DNA of 64,000 nucleotides from Acidiluteibacter ferrifornacis (GCF_009909615.1 NZ_WWNE01000004.1:124001-188000); one strand, 5' to 3'; shown: positions 16,711 through 27,525, counted from the stretch's first letter. The notes: generated by a model from the sequence alone, not told the origin. Program-made: numbers and translations.

Positions 16711-17901
16711 CTATTTAATTACGCCTAATTCCTTTCCTACTTTTGTGAAAGCTGAAATTGCTTTGTCTAAATGTTCTTTTTCATGTGCAGCTGATAGTTG
16801 TACTCGAATTCGAGCTTGTCCTTTTGGCACTACTGGATAGAAGAATCCAATAACATAAATTCCATTTTCTAGTAATTTGTCTGCAAAAACTTGTGATAAT
16901 TTTGCGTCATAGAGCATGATAGGAACGATTGCAGATTCGCCATCCTTATAGTCAAATCCTGCTGCTTTTACACCAGCTTTAAAATAGTCTACATTGTCCA
17001 TCAATTTGTCTCTAAAAGAAGTGGTTTCTTCCAAAATATCAAAAACAGCAATGGAAGCTCCAACGATAGAAGGAGCTAAAGAGTTTGAGAATAAATAAGG
17101 TCTTGAACGTTGACGAAGCATTTCAATAATTTCTTTTTTCCCAGTTGTGAACCCTCCCATTGCACCACCTAAAGCTTTTCCTAAAGTTCCTGTGATGATA
17201 TCGATTCTACCTAGCACATTTCTAAATTCGGCAGTTCCTCTTCCTGTCTTACCAATAAAACCATGCGAGTGGCAATCATCTACCATTACCAAAGCATCAT
17301 ATTTATCGGCTAAGTCACAAATTTTATCCAATTGAGCTACGTATCCATCCATTGAGAATACTCCGTCAGTAACAATAATACGGAAGCGTTGCTCTTGTGC
17401 TTTCTTTAATTGTTCTTCTAAATCAGCCATATTGTTATTTTCATAACGATATCTTGCGGCTTTACACAATCGAACACCATCTATAATTGAAGCATGATTC
17501 AATGAGTCTGAAATAATTGCATCTTCTGGTCCAAGTAGTGGTTCAAAAACACCTCCATTGGCATCAAATGCCGCGGCATATAAAATAGTATCTTCAGTTC
17601 CACAGAACTTTGCAATACGAGCCTCTAATTCTTTATGTATATCCTGAGTTCCACAAATAAATCGAACTGATGACATTCCAAAACCATGCGTATCTAAAGT
17701 GTTTTTTGCCGCTTCGATTACTTTGGGGTGAGAAGATAACCCCAAATAGTTGTTAGCGCAGAAATTAATAACTTCTTCTCCACTAGTAAGCTTAATTACA
17801 GCGTCCTGAGGTGAAGCGATTATTCGTTCTTTCTTAAATAGACCTGCTTCTTTTATATTCTCTAATTCGGTTTCTAAGTATTGTTGTATTTTTCCGTACA
17901 T
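16711..17901 (-). CDS. kbl: Glycine C-acetyltransferase (2-amino-3-ketobutyrate CoA ligase)
   Basis: PLP enzyme of the alpha-oxoamine synthase group that converts 2-amino-3-oxobutyrate and CoA to glycine and acetyl-CoA in threonine breakdown. 396 residues, normal for Kbl. Seen motifs: [16 protein letters not shown] near 45-60, [11 protein letters not shown], the PLP Asp region [17 protein letters not shown], and the PLP lysine in [14 protein letters not shown]. No threonine dehydrogenase gene is beside it. Relatives in this enzyme family (KBL, BioF, serine palmitoyltransferase) look alike; the [17 protein letters not shown] and C-terminal pattern favour Kbl. A -7 element lies 23 bases upstream. 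Confidence 0.92.
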   Translation of the reverse strand: MYGKIQQYLETELENIKEAGLFKKERIIASPQDAVIKLTSGEEVINFCANNYLGLSSHPKVIEAAKNTLDTHGFGMSSVRFICGTQDIHKELEARIAKFCGTEDTILYAAAFDANGGVFEPLLGPEDAIISDSLNHASIIDGVRLCKAARYRYENNNMADLEEQLKKAQEQRFRIIVTDGVFSMDGYVAQLDKICDLADKYDALVMVDDCHSHGFIGKTGRGTAEFRNVLGRIDIITGTLGKALGGAMGGFTTGKKEIIEMLRQRSRPYLFSNSLAPSIVGASIAVFDILEETTSFRDKLMDNVDYFKAGVKAAGFDYKDGESAIVPIMLYDAKLSQVFADKLLENGIYVIGFFYPVVPKGQARIRVQLSAAHEKEHLDKAISAFTKVGKELGVIK

Positions 17902-17923
17902 GTTTTTTGTTTTACGTGCGTTC

Positions 17924-17931
17924 CAAAATTA
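17924..17931 (-). promoter_or_regulatory. Candidate -7 promoter element of kbl (TAATTTTG on minus)
   Basis: TAnnTTTG match on the minus strand, 22 bases upstream of the kbl ATG at 17901, just past the gdhA terminator. Confidence 0.4.
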
Positions 17932-17937
17932 TACAAT

Positions 17938-17978
17938 AAAAATCGCCAACTCAAATTCTTGAATTGGCGATTTTTTAA
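17938..17978 (-). terminator. Rho-independent terminator of gdhA
   Basis: Inverted repeat AAATCGCCAA / TTGGCGATTT (with further pairing inside) followed by T on the minus strand, 20 bases past the gdhA stop codon. Confidence 0.85.
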
Positions 17979-17997
17979 TCTTGTTTTTTGTTGGTCT

Positions 17998-19365
<1,368 letters not shown>

Positions 19366-19393
19366 TTATTGCGTTTAAACGGGTTTTAAAAAT

Positions 19394-19401
19394 CAAATGT
19401 A
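19394..19401 (-). promoter_or_regulatory. Candidate -7 promoter element of gdhA (TACATTTG on minus)
   Basis: TAnnTTTG match on the minus strand, 38 bases upstream of the gdhA ATG. Confidence 0.4.
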
Positions 19402-19474
19402 GAAAATTTCAATTGGAAGTGCTAATTGTACCTTTACGTAGCTATACCTAGCTTGTTCTTTATCTCCAAGTCTT

Positions 19475-20572
19475 TTAAATCAACTGATATATTTTTCCTG
19501 GTAATGACTTTACAACTCCCTTGAATTCAAGATTCAGAAGCGTTGTTGTCGTTTTACTCATAGGAAACTCAGCTTTTGTACTGATAAGATCTACTATTTC
19601 AGGCCCTTCTTTCAAAATATTTACAATAACAGTTTCTGGTTCATTTAGTTCTTGAAATAAAATGGTTTGTTGGTTCGGACGGTTTTCTTCTATTTGCCAT
19701 CCCATTATATATTCAATGTCTTTTACCGATTCAATTAGTGCGGCCTTATTGGCTTTTATTAACTTATTGCACCCCATTGAGTGCTCATCATTTATTCTGC
19801 CTGGTACTGCAAAAACATCTCTATTGTACCCGTTGGCTAATTCTGCTGTGATTAATGACCCACCTTTCTCAGCCGATTCTACAACTACAGTAACGTCTGA
19901 TAAGCCTGCTACAATCCTATTTCTTTCTGCAAATTGTTTATTAAAAATAGGTCCACCATGCCTATAATCACTTGCAATGCCTCCATTTTGCATCATTTTT
20001 TGCGCAACATTATGGTGTGCTGTGGGATAAATTTTGTCCAATCCGTGAGCTAAAATTCCCACCGTTTGTAAGTGATTGTTTAATGCTGCTTTATGCGCTG
20101 TGATGTCTATTCCGTATGCAAGTCCACTAATAATAAGAGGCTTGTGTGGAGCTAATTCTTCTATTAGTTTTTCAGTAAACGCTTTTCCATTGATGGTTGC
20201 TTTTCGGGTTCCGATTATACTGATTACTTTTTCTCGATTAAAGTCTACTTTGCCTTTGGTGTATAGAATCACGGGGCTGTCTTCGCAGTGAATTAATCTC
20301 CTTGGGTAATCTTTATCCAAGAAATATAAAGCTTCGATATCATTCTCCTCCATAAAACGGATCTCCTCTTCCGCTTGTTTAATGGCATCTGAATCCTTGA
20401 TGGCATTGACCAATTTCTCGCCAAGACCTGGTATTTTATACAATGCTTTTTTACTTTCCTTAAAAACTGCCTCAGCTCCCCCACAGTAGGCGATGAGTTT
20501 TTTTGCATTGATAGCTCCAATTCCACTTAAGATTGTAACAGCAACTTTATATTTCAATTCATCATTAGGCAT
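19475..20572 (-). CDS. dprA: DNA-processing protein DprA
   Basis: Loads RecA onto incoming single-stranded DNA in natural transformation and is also kept in non-competent bacteria. 365 residues. An N-terminal helix-hairpin-helix type region (about 10-65, LSGIGAINAKKLIAYCGG, IPGLGEKLVNAI) is followed by the extended Rossmann fold (about 80-290) with ISIIGTRKATINGK, ISGLAYGIDITAHKAAL, GIASDYRHGGPIF, FAERNRIVAGLSD and VVVESAEKGGSLITAELA. The C-terminal winged-helix segment is at about 305-363. Complete. Single gene, divergent from kdsB. Confidence 0.94.
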   Translation of the reverse strand: MPNDELKYKVAVTILSGIGAINAKKLIAYCGGAEAVFKESKKALYKIPGLGEKLVNAIKDSDAIKQAEEEIRFMEENDIEALYFLDKDYPRRLIHCEDSPVILYTKGKVDFNREKVISIIGTRKATINGKAFTEKLIEELAPHKPLIISGLAYGIDITAHKAALNNHLQTVGILAHGLDKIYPTAHHNVAQKMMQNGGIASDYRHGGPIFNKQFAERNRIVAGLSDVTVVVESAEKGGSLITAELANGYNRDVFAVPGRINDEHSMGCNKLIKANKAALIESVKDIEYIMGWQIEENRPNQQTILFQELNEPETVIVNILKEGPEIVDLISTKAEFPMSKTTTTLLNLEFKGVVKSLPGKIYQLI

Positions 20573-20687
20573 TCGTTCGGGTAATTTTTTTTAATTTGCT
20601 AAATGTTTCTACAGATTTGAATTTAGAGGTTGTAAGCTACTAAAAATTTGAGAATGAAAGTATTCATGTAAACATAAAATTGAAATT

Positions 20688-21422
20688 ATGAATAAAACTG
20701 CAATTGGTGTGATACCTGCAAGGTACGGTTCAACAAGATTCCCAGGTAAACCATTGGTTGAAATTCAAGGAAAATCCATGATTCAGCGAGTTTATGAGCA
20801 AGCAAAACAAGTAGGGACTTTAACGAAAGTAATTGTAGCTACAGATGATCAACGTATTTTTGATGCGGTTTTGGCTTTTGGGGGTGAAGTGGTTATGACT
20901 TCAGAAGAACACCAAAGCGGAACAGATAGGTGTAAAGAAGCGATTGATAACTGTGATGGAACTTTTGATATTGTAGTTAATATACAAGGAGATGAACCAT
21001 TTATAGACCCAGAGCAGATTAATCAAGTGATTAGAGCTTTTAGTGATGAGAATACTGAAATCGCTACACTGGTCAAGTTAATTGAGAATACTGAAGAACT
21101 GTTTAATCCGAATAAACCAAAGGTGCTTATTGATGAAAATGATTTTGCTATCTATTTTAGCAGAGCTGTTTTACCCTATCAGCGAGGTGTCGATCAAAAA
21201 GATTGGATAGAAAAGTTTAACTACTATAAACACATTGGTTTGTATGCTTATAGATGTGAAGTATTAAATGAAATTACTAAAATTAGTCCATCAAGATTAG
21301 AGCTAGCTGAAGGTTTAGAGCAGCTAAGATGGATTGAGAATGGGTATAAAATTAAGATTGCAATAACCGAGACAGAATCAATTTCCATTGATTCTCCTGA
21401 AGATTTAAATCAAATTTTATAG
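20688..21422 (+). CDS. kdsB: 3-deoxy-manno-octulosonate cytidylyltransferase (CMP-KDO synthetase)
   Basis: Activates KDO with CTP for lipid A core synthesis. 244 residues, normal length. N-terminal nucleotide motif IPARYGSTRFPGKPL, then VVATDDQRI, SGTDRCKEA, VVNIQGDEPFIDPEQ, YFSRAVLPYQR, KHIGLYAYR and the end block SRLELAEGLEQLRWIENG. Its presence shows the organism makes KDO-containing LPS, in line with lptC and the PagL-like gene in the window. It is followed 34 bases later by the HU-CCDC81/SPOR gene. Confidence 0.96.
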   Translation: MNKTAIGVIPARYGSTRFPGKPLVEIQGKSMIQRVYEQAKQVGTLTKVIVATDDQRIFDAVLAFGGEVVMTSEEHQSGTDRCKEAIDNCDGTFDIVVNIQGDEPFIDPEQINQVIRAFSDENTEIATLVKLIENTEELFNPNKPKVLIDENDFAIYFSRAVLPYQRGVDQKDWIEKFNYYKHIGLYAYRCEVLNEITKISPSRLELAEGLEQLRWIENGYKIKIAITETESISIDSPEDLNQIL

Positions 21423-21456
21423 TCAAATTTTAAGTATTTTTTTTACTTTCGTATTT

Positions 21457-22464
21457 ATGAACAAAGGCCATATAGAACAAAGTATTTCTGAATTGTTATA
21501 TCAATTTGATTGTGTGATAATACCTGATTTTGGTGGATTTGTCACCAATTATTCTGGTGCAAGAATCCAATCAGTGCAGAATACTTTTTCGCCGCCATCT
21601 AAAAGAATTTCATTCAACAGAAATTTGACCGTTAATGACGGATTGCTGGCTAATTACTTGGCCAACCAGCATAATGTCTCATTTATTGAAGCAAGAAAAG
21701 CAATTGATGAGTTCGTGAATGCAACTGTTGCTTCATTGGGCCGAGGAGAGAAAGTGAAATTGGAGAAAATTGGGATGTTGTATCTTGATGTAGAAAAAAA
21801 CCTTCAGTTTTTACCTGATTATGGAACCAACTATTTGTTAGACACTTTTGGGATGTCCAATTTTAAGGCTATTCCGATAGAAAGACCTGCATTAGAAGAA
21901 CGTATCCAAAAAGAAATTAAAGAGCGATTAGTAGTAGTTAAAGCCCCTACTGAAGAGGAAAATAAGAAGCGATTTGGATTTTACTGGGCGGCTGCAGCCT
22001 CTGTTTTCATATTTATGGGAATTGGTTACATGTCGTATAAATATCAAATTAATAATGATTCACCAGTTTCCTATGCTTCATTGGGTTTGAAATATGCTAC
22101 TCCTACATACACTTATCAGCCAGTCGAAAGGGTAGTAGATCAAGATTTTGAAGATGATTTTAAATGGAAGTTATCGACCGAAGTAAGCGAGAAAGTATCG
22201 AGTAATGAAAAAAGTAAAGTTGCTCTATTGGAGGAGGATGAACTCCGTTATCATGTGGTAGGTGGTTGTTTTTCAAGTGAAGAAAATGCCGAGAAGCTCT
22301 ACAAGAGATTGCAAAAAAAAGGATATGCAGCTAGAATGGTAGGGACATTTAAGAATTTACACACGGTTAGTTATTCAAGCTTCAAGACTCGAGAGGAAGC
22401 CGTTGCCATGCTGGACGAAGTGAAAAATACAGAGAATACTTCTGCCTGGTTGTTGGAAAAGTAG
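21457..22464 (+). CDS. HU-CCDC81 and SPOR domain membrane protein
   Basis: 335 residues typical of Bacteroidota. The N-terminal half has two HU-CCDC81-like repeats (FDCVIIPDFGGFVTNYSGAR at about 16-35, NDGLLANYLA, then GRGEKVKLEKIGMLYLD), a fold related to HU DNA-binding proteins. One transmembrane helix follows at about 173-192 (WAAAASVFIFMGIGYMSY). A periplasmic C-terminal SPOR domain at about 263-332 (YHVVGGCFSSEENAEKLYKRL) would bind peptidoglycan stripped of stem peptides, as found at division sites. The topology suggests a link between nucleoid or cytosolic partner and septal wall; this is inference. A near-match -7 element (TACTTTCG) ends 5 bases before the ATG. Confidence 0.88.
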   Translation: MNKGHIEQSISELLYQFDCVIIPDFGGFVTNYSGARIQSVQNTFSPPSKRISFNRNLTVNDGLLANYLANQHNVSFIEARKAIDEFVNATVASLGRGEKVKLEKIGMLYLDVEKNLQFLPDYGTNYLLDTFGMSNFKAIPIERPALEERIQKEIKERLVVVKAPTEEENKKRFGFYWAAAASVFIFMGIGYMSYKYQINNDSPVSYASLGLKYATPTYTYQPVERVVDQDFEDDFKWKLSTEVSEKVSSNEKSKVALLEEDELRYHVVGGCFSSEENAEKLYKRLQKKGYAARMVGTFKNLHTVSYSSFKTREEAVAMLDEVKNTENTSAWLLEK

Positions 22465-22500
22465 TCCATGCTAACCGCTGCTTTTTAAGCTTACTATATG

Positions 22501-22508
22501 TACCTTTG
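22501..22508 (+). promoter_or_regulatory. Candidate -7 promoter element (TACCTTTG)
   Basis: Exact TAnnTTTG match, 20 bases before the thioesterase ATG at 22529. Confidence 0.45.
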
Positions 22509-22528
22509 CCTTCCAAAAATTAGGAAGT

Positions 22529-23065
22529 ATGAAAGGTCGTTTTTCAAAAGATACATTCGCACAAACATCAAAAATTGTTCTACCTAACGATACAAATACC
22601 TTAGGGAATCTAATGGGGGGACAGTTGCTCAATTGGATGGATATTACTGCAGGAATTTCTGCCCAACGTCACTGTAATCGTGTGGTAGTGACTGCATCTG
22701 TTAATTCAGTTTCTTTTAATCAGCCCATAAAATTAGGGGAAGTAGTTACTATTGAGGCCAAAGTCAGTAGAGCTTTCACTTCGTCTATGGAAGTATTCTT
22801 GGATGTTTGGGTAGAAAGTGGGTTGAGCAGAAAAAAGGTAAAAAGTAATGAAGCGATATATACGTTTGTTGCAGTTGATCAAAATGGTAGTCCAATTGAG
22901 GTGCCTGAACTCATACCAGAAACTGAATTAGAGAAAAAGCGATACGATGCAGCTCTTCGTAGAAAACAACTTAGTTTGATTTTAGCAGGAAAAATGGATC
23001 CGGAAAAGGCGACTGAATTAAAAGCGCTTTTCGTACCTGCAACTATAGAGCATTCCGAAAAATAG
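22529..23065 (+). CDS. Acyl-CoA thioesterase (hotdog fold)
   Basis: 178 residues of the YciA/BFIT-like acyl-CoA hydrolase family, which frees CoA from acyl-CoA in the cytosol. Family signs: the N-terminal block PNDTNTLGNLMGGQLLNWMDITAGISAQRHC with the catalytic Asn/Asp positions and hotdog helix, then VTASVNSVSFNQPIKLGEVVTIEAKVSRAFTSSMEVFLDVW in two strands, and a charged C-terminal helix. The stop codon is 1 base from the end of the convergent glycosyltransferase gene. Chain-length preference cannot be told. Confidence 0.88.
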   Translation: MKGRFSKDTFAQTSKIVLPNDTNTLGNLMGGQLLNWMDITAGISAQRHCNRVVVTASVNSVSFNQPIKLGEVVTIEAKVSRAFTSSMEVFLDVWVESGLSRKKVKSNEAIYTFVAVDQNGSPIEVPELIPETELEKKRYDAALRRKQLSLILAGKMDPEKATELKALFVPATIEHSEK

Positions 23066-23066
23066 T

Positions 23067-24077
23067 TTAATCCAGTTTGAGTAAGTCGTAAACATGCTCA
23101 ACAACGGTATCTTCATCTATTAGTTTCATGCATTTGAAATGACCCTTTGGGCATTGTTCAAAACCAATTTTTGAGCAGGGCCTGCAAGATAGCTGGTCAA
23201 CTTGAATCATCTGGCTATAATGCTTAAGCGCCGATGGTAGGTAAGGGTACATGCCAAACTCTGGTATTGTGTTTCCCCAAATTGATACAATTTTCTTCTT
23301 AAATGCAGCAGCTATATGCATTAATCCGGTATCGTGGGAGATGATCAAAGAAGCTTGCTCTACTAAGGATGCCGACTGGTGGAGACTAAAAATTCCACAA
23401 CCGTTAAGAATTTTTTGATCCAATTTATCTTCTATGAACTTAGCGACTCGCTGATCATTCTTTCCACCTAATAATACAATAGGAAGCTCCACTTTTCGAC
23501 AGATATCGATGATCTTATCGACAGGTAAGCATTTTGTGGCGTGTTGCCCTCCTATAGCGAATGCAATATATCCTTGTTGAAAATTGATCGGCAAGTCCGA
23601 TACATTAATTTTTTCCTCATTAGGGATAAAATAGTCTAATCCTTTATCATCGTTTTTTATACCTAGGCTTTTTGCACTGGCTAAATATCGATCGACAATA
23701 TGGAAGTCTGGTAAAAGATTTTTTTTAAAATTTACCATCATCCATTTTTCATAGTTTAATTTATCGAAGGAGAACGATTTGCCTGAAATACTGGACTTTA
23801 CCCTTGAAGATCGGATGTTCTTATGAAGATCGATAATGAAATTGTATTTTTCTTTCCTCAAATCACTAGCAACTTCAGATACCTTTTTCTTAATGCTATA
23901 TACTTTGTCAATATAAGGATTAGACTCTAAAATTACAGCATACGCTTGTTTAGTAATGTAGTGTACCTCTACTTCTCCTTCAATTTGCTGCTTTAAGCAG
24001 CGAATTACTGGCGTTGTTAAGACAATATCTCCAATAGAGCTGAAGCGGATGATTAATATTTTGGTTTTTTCTGCCAT
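23067..24077 (-). CDS. Family 9 glycosyltransferase (heptosyltransferase-like)
   Basis: 336 residues from ATG 24077; a TTG five codons upstream could start the frame but ATG is preferred and gives the usual N-terminus (KILIIRFSSIGDIVLTTPVI). GT9 signs are that N-terminal block, IDLHKNIRSSRV in the first half, and IAFAIGGQHATKCLP, LLGGKNDQRVAKFI and SHDTGLMHIAAAF in the nucleotide-sugar half. It transfers a sugar, usually heptose, to LPS core on the inner-membrane face. A Cys-rich stretch near the end (LSCRPCSKIGFEQCPKGHFKC) is common in this family. Divergent from tatD. Confidence 0.9.
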   Translation of the reverse strand: MAEKTKILIIRFSSIGDIVLTTPVIRCLKQQIEGEVEVHYITKQAYAVILESNPYIDKVYSIKKKVSEVASDLRKEKYNFIIDLHKNIRSSRVKSSISGKSFSFDKLNYEKWMMVNFKKNLLPDFHIVDRYLASAKSLGIKNDDKGLDYFIPNEEKINVSDLPINFQQGYIAFAIGGQHATKCLPVDKIIDICRKVELPIVLLGGKNDQRVAKFIEDKLDQKILNGCGIFSLHQSASLVEQASLIISHDTGLMHIAAAFKKKIVSIWGNTIPEFGMYPYLPSALKHYSQMIQVDQLSCRPCSKIGFEQCPKGHFKCMKLIDEDTVVEHVYDLLKLD

Positions 24078-24140
24078 CTTTGAAAGTGCCAAATTAAATT
24101 ATTTATTCTGTTTTGATGGACTCAATCTTTATCAAAACGC

Positions 24141-24148
24141 TAAATTTG
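24141..24148 (+). promoter_or_regulatory. Candidate -7 promoter element of tatD (TAAATTTG), possibly leaderless
   Basis: Exact TAnnTTTG match ending 5 bases before the tatD ATG at 24154. Confidence 0.45.
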
Positions 24149-24153
24149 TTCAC

Positions 24154-24924
24154 ATGATTTTAACGGACACTCATACCCACTTGTATTCAGATAAATTTGC
24201 GGATGATCGAATTCAAATGATTGAAAGAGCAGTTGCTAAAGGAGTCCACAGACTTTTTATGCCTAACATAGATAATAGTTCAATTGAAGGAATGATGCAG
24301 CTTGTTGAAAAGTATCCAAATCATTGTTTTCCAATGATGGGACTTCACCCCTGTTCTGTTGACGCCAATGTGGAGAATGAGTTGAATATAGTAAAGCAAC
24401 AATTAGCTGATCATTCGTTTTGTGCTGTTGGAGAAATAGGAATCGATTTATATTGGGATAAAACCTTTTTATCCCAGCAGGAATTTGCTTTTCGAAAACA
24501 AATTGAATGGGCTAAAGAATTAAACTTGCCAATTGTCATACATTGTAGAGAGGCTTTCGATGAAATTCTTGCGATTTTGGATGAAGTAAATGATGATAAT
24601 CTAAAGGGGATTTTTCATTGTTTTACAGGTAATATAGAACAAGCAAAGCATATCATTGGCTATGAAGATTTTTATCTAGGAATTGGAGGTGTAGTTACTT
24701 TCAAAAAGGCTGGTTTGGATAAAGTGGTAGAACAATTGAGTATAAATCATTTGGTTTTAGAAACGGATTCTCCTTATTTGGCTCCTTCTCCATATAGAGG
24801 TAAAAGAAATGAAAGTGCTTATTTATTAAATGTGGCAGTAAAAGTGGCAGAATTATTACATCTGCCAATAGAGGAGGTTGCTGCTATAACAACTAAAAAT
24901 TCAATTAAAATATTTGGGAAATGA
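24154..24924 (+). CDS. tatD: TatD-family metal-dependent deoxyribonuclease
   Basis: 256 residues from ATG 24154; the frame is open 105 bases further but the metal motif THTHLY sits at the N-terminus in all TatD proteins, so the internal start is chosen. Metal ligands and motifs seen: LTDTHTHLYSDKF, AVGEIGIDLYWDK, IVIHCREAFDE, FHCFTGNIEQA, VLETDSPYLAPSPYRG. TatD enzymes are Mg2+-dependent 3'-5' DNases of the TIM-barrel amidohydrolase fold, acting in DNA repair or decay. The stop overlaps the ansA start by 4 bases (ATGA), so the two are translationally coupled. Confidence 0.94.
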   Translation: MILTDTHTHLYSDKFADDRIQMIERAVAKGVHRLFMPNIDNSSIEGMMQLVEKYPNHCFPMMGLHPCSVDANVENELNIVKQQLADHSFCAVGEIGIDLYWDKTFLSQQEFAFRKQIEWAKELNLPIVIHCREAFDEILAILDEVNDDNLKGIFHCFTGNIEQAKHIIGYEDFYLGIGGVVTFKKAGLDKVVEQLSINHLVLETDSPYLAPSPYRGKRNESAYLLNVAVKVAELLHLPIEEVAAITTKNSIKIFGK

Positions 24925-25955
24925 GTGATCAACGTTCGGTCTTATTAATCTATACTGGTGGGACAATAGGTATGATTAACGACCCAAGTTCCGGGTTATT
25001 GAAGCCGTTCAACTTTAAACAACTGTTTGCAGAGGTTCCTGAATTAAAAAAGTTTGATATTCGAATTGAATCTTATTCATTTGAAAACCCGATAGATTCT
25101 TCAAATATGAACCCATCTGTATGGGTGAAGTTGGCTCGTATTATTGAGAAGAATTATAATAATTATGATGGGTTTGTAATTTTACATGGTTCGGATACAA
25201 TGGCTTACTCCGCCTCAGCATTAAGTTTTATGTTGGAAGGGTTGAATAAGCCTGTTATTTTTACTGGTTCGCAATTGCCAATAGGCACTATTCGAACAGA
25301 TGGAAAGGAAAACCTTATCACGGCTATAGAGGTCGCTACTTCATATTATGGAGAGGTGCCAGTGGTTCCTGAGGTAGCAATTTATTTTGAGTATACCTTA
25401 TATAGAGGAAATCGAACTAAGAAAATAAGTGCAGAAAATTTTGAGGCTTTTTCTTCGCCCAACTATCCTAATTTGGCTGAAGCAGGGGTTCATCTTAAGT
25501 TCAACCTTCAAGCAATTGCAACTTATAGCCCAAACTCTAAGTTGGTTGTTAAAGACACTTTGTGCTCAGAAGTTGGGTTTTTGAAAATGTTTCCAGGAAT
25601 TACAGAAGGTTTTATTCGAAATGTATTTCATCAGAAAGGATTGCGCGCCATTGTTATGGAGACTTATGGTGCAGGGAACGCTCCTACTGAGGAATGGTTG
25701 ACACAAATTCTAAAGGAAGCTATTGACAATAGAATAATCATTTTGAACGTTACTCAATGTATAAGCGGAAAGGTGGATCAAGAAAAGTATGAAACTGGTT
25801 CGCACTTAAAGAAAGTTGGAGTTATTAGTGGAAAAGATCTGACATTTGAGGCAGCAATTACAAAATTGATGGTTCTATTAGGAGACGAAACACTATCACA
25901 CACTGAGATTAAACAGTTCTTGAATGAGAATATAAGAGGGGAGATTAGTATTTAG
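24921..25955 (+). CDS. ansA: Type I (cytoplasmic) L-asparaginase
   Basis: Hydrolyses asparagine to aspartate and ammonia. 344 residues, no signal peptide, so the type I cytosolic form. The first active-site Thr lies in [12 protein letters not shown] near residues 8-19, the second Thr-Asp in [17 protein letters not shown] near 92-108, then [20 protein letters not shown]. The C-terminal lobe ([38 protein letters not shown]) is complete. Coupled to tatD by an ATGA overlap and followed by a terminator. Confidence 0.93.
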   Translation: MSDQRSVLLIYTGGTIGMINDPSSGLLKPFNFKQLFAEVPELKKFDIRIESYSFENPIDSSNMNPSVWVKLARIIEKNYNNYDGFVILHGSDTMAYSASALSFMLEGLNKPVIFTGSQLPIGTIRTDGKENLITAIEVATSYYGEVPVVPEVAIYFEYTLYRGNRTKKISAENFEAFSSPNYPNLAEAGVHLKFNLQAIATYSPNSKLVVKDTLCSEVGFLKMFPGITEGFIRNVFHQKGLRAIVMETYGAGNAPTEEWLTQILKEAIDNRIIILNVTQCISGKVDQEKYETGSHLKKVGVISGKDLTFEAAITKLMVLLGDETLSHTEIKQFLNENIRGEISI

Positions 25956-25977
25956 GTGGGTTTGTTAACAAAATGAT

Positions 25978-26014
25978 AATCTCGAAATATTTTTATGACA
26001 ACGAGATTTTTTTG
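25978..26014 (+). terminator. Rho-independent terminator of tatD-ansA
   Basis: Stem AATCTCG / CGAGATT with a 17-base loop and a T run, 22 bases after the ansA stop codon. Confidence 0.6.
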
Positions 26015-26060
26015 TAATTTGGCGAGCTGTAATAAGCGTTCTTGATTTAAAACGTAAGTA

Positions 26061-26147
26061 GGAGAGGTGGCCGAGTGGCTGAAGGCGCACGCCTGGAAAG
26101 CGTGTAAACGGGTGACCGTTTCGGGGGTTCGAATCCCCCTCTCTCCG
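26061..26147 (+). tRNA. tRNA-Ser (anticodon GGA)
   Basis: 87 nt class II tRNA. The acceptor is GGAGAGG/TCTCTCC, and the D-arm region is TGGCCGAGTGGCTGAAGGC. The anticodon arm CACGC-CTGGAAA-GCGTG gives anticodon GGA. A long variable arm (ACGGGTGACCGT type) and T-arm GGGGGTTCGAATCCCCC follow. The discriminator is G; CCA is not encoded. Confidence 0.97.
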
Positions 26148-26232
26148 CAGAAGTTTTATTTTTTAATAAGTAATTAATCAATTCAATAGATAATAAATTA
26201 GTCAATTAAACTAGATTTTAACAATTCAAATC

Positions 26233-27069
26233 ATGAAAAAACTATTTGCTTTAGTAGCCGTAACGGGTCTTTTATCGTTTGGAGCATTTAACAAAACATT
26301 TGCTCAAGAAGAGACTGCAGCTGACACAACAGAAATGACAACCGATTCTGCAATGGCTGAAGAAGCTGCAGTAGAAGAGGTAAAAGAACCAGTAAAAGAA
26401 GAAGTTCAAGAGCCGGAAGTAGTAAAAGCTGAGCAATCTTTTCACCAAATATTAAAGACCAAGTTTATCGAGGGTGGTCCTGAGTTTATGGGTATCGTAT
26501 TATTATGTCTAATCTTAGGTTTAGCGATAGTAATTGAGCGTATCATTTATTTGAATATGGCTACTACAAATACAGATAAATTACTGAAGAATGTTGAAAA
26601 TGCATTGAATTCAGGTGGTGTTGATGCTGCAAAAGAAGTATGTAGAAATACTGCAGGTCCAGTAGCATCTATCTTTTACCAAGGTTTAGATAGAAGTCAT
26701 GAAGGCGTAGAAATGGTTGAAAAAACAGTAGTTTCTTATGGTAGCGTTCAAATGGGCTTATTAGAAAAAGGAGTTTCTTGGATTTCATTGTTTATTGCAT
26801 TGGCTCCAATGCTTGGTTTCATGGGAACAGTAATTGGTATGATTGGGGCATTTGATGCAATTGAAGCTGCAGGTGATATCTCTCCATCTTTGGTTGCAGG
26901 AGGTATTAAAGTAGCACTTTTGACTACTGTATTTGGTTTGATCGTAGCGATGATTTTGCAAGTATTTTACAACTACATCGTAGCGAAAGTAGATAGTATC
27001 GTAAATGATATGGAAGATGCATCTATCTCTTTGGTAGACCTTTTAGTAAAGCACGAACTTAAAAAATAA
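26233..27069 (+). CDS. exbB: ExbB/TolQ-family proton channel
   Basis: 278 residues. It begins with a signal-like helix (MKKLFALVAVTGLLSFGAF, then FAQE) and an acidic, Ala/Glu/Val-rich stretch (about 25-65), both absent from the short enterobacterial ExbB. The ExbB core follows: one helix at about 77-100 (FMGIVLLCLILGLAIVIERI), a cytosolic part, and two helices at about 175-200 and 220-245 with the family block APMLGFMGTVIGMIGAFD. It forms with ExbD an inner-membrane motor that uses the proton gradient to drive TonB-dependent uptake. First gene of a four-gene operon. Confidence 0.93.
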   Translation: MKKLFALVAVTGLLSFGAFNKTFAQEETAADTTEMTTDSAMAEEAAVEEVKEPVKEEVQEPEVVKAEQSFHQILKTKFIEGGPEFMGIVLLCLILGLAIVIERIIYLNMATTNTDKLLKNVENALNSGGVDAAKEVCRNTAGPVASIFYQGLDRSHEGVEMVEKTVVSYGSVQMGLLEKGVSWISLFIALAPMLGFMGTVIGMIGAFDAIEAAGDISPSLVAGGIKVALLTTVFGLIVAMILQVFYNYIVAKVDSIVNDMEDASISLVDLLVKHELKK

Positions 27070-27075
27070 GAAATT

Positions 27076-27489
27076 ATGTCAGCAGGACTAAATAAAATAT
27101 TACAAATAGTACAGTACGGATTATTAGGTATTAGTGCTATCCTAGGATTTGTATTCTTGATGGGTGGTATTTCTGAAGATACTATAATCTATTGGTGCTA
27201 TGCACTTTTAGTAGTTGCTGCCTTAGCTGCACTTGGTTTTTCAATCGCAAATATGGTAGGTAATCCAAAGAGAGCAAAGAGCTCAGTAATTGGATTAGTT
27301 GCGCTAATTGTTGTTTTTGGAATTGCTTATGCATTAGGTGGTGATGAAATTTTACCTGAATACGCAGGATTTATTTCTGATCCTTCTGCGTCTAAACAAG
27401 TGAGTATGGGCTTAATCGCTTTTTACATACTTGGAGCAGGAGCAATTGCTGCAGCAGTATTTGCAGAAGTGTCAAGAGCTTTTAAATAG
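27076..27489 (+). CDS. Four-helix membrane protein in the exb operon
   Basis: 137 residues with about four hydrophobic segments (near 12-30, 35-58, 70-90 and 108-135) and short loops. No domain recognised. It sits 6 bases after exbB and 36 bases before exbD, an arrangement seen in other Bacteroidota exb loci as far as I recall. That position suggests an accessory part of the ExbB-ExbD complex, but this is inference from position only. Confidence 0.75.
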   Translation: MSAGLNKILQIVQYGLLGISAILGFVFLMGGISEDTIIYWCYALLVVAALAALGFSIANMVGNPKRAKSSVIGLVALIVVFGIAYALGGDEILPEYAGFISDPSASKQVSMGLIAFYILGAGAIAAAVFAEVSRAFK

Positions 27490-27525
27490 GCAACAATATT
27501 CATTCAAGATAATAGTTAAATAATT

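Noticed and set aside
24070-24090. TGGCAC stretch as a sigma54 promoter
   Set aside because: The -12 TTGC element is missing at the needed spacing.
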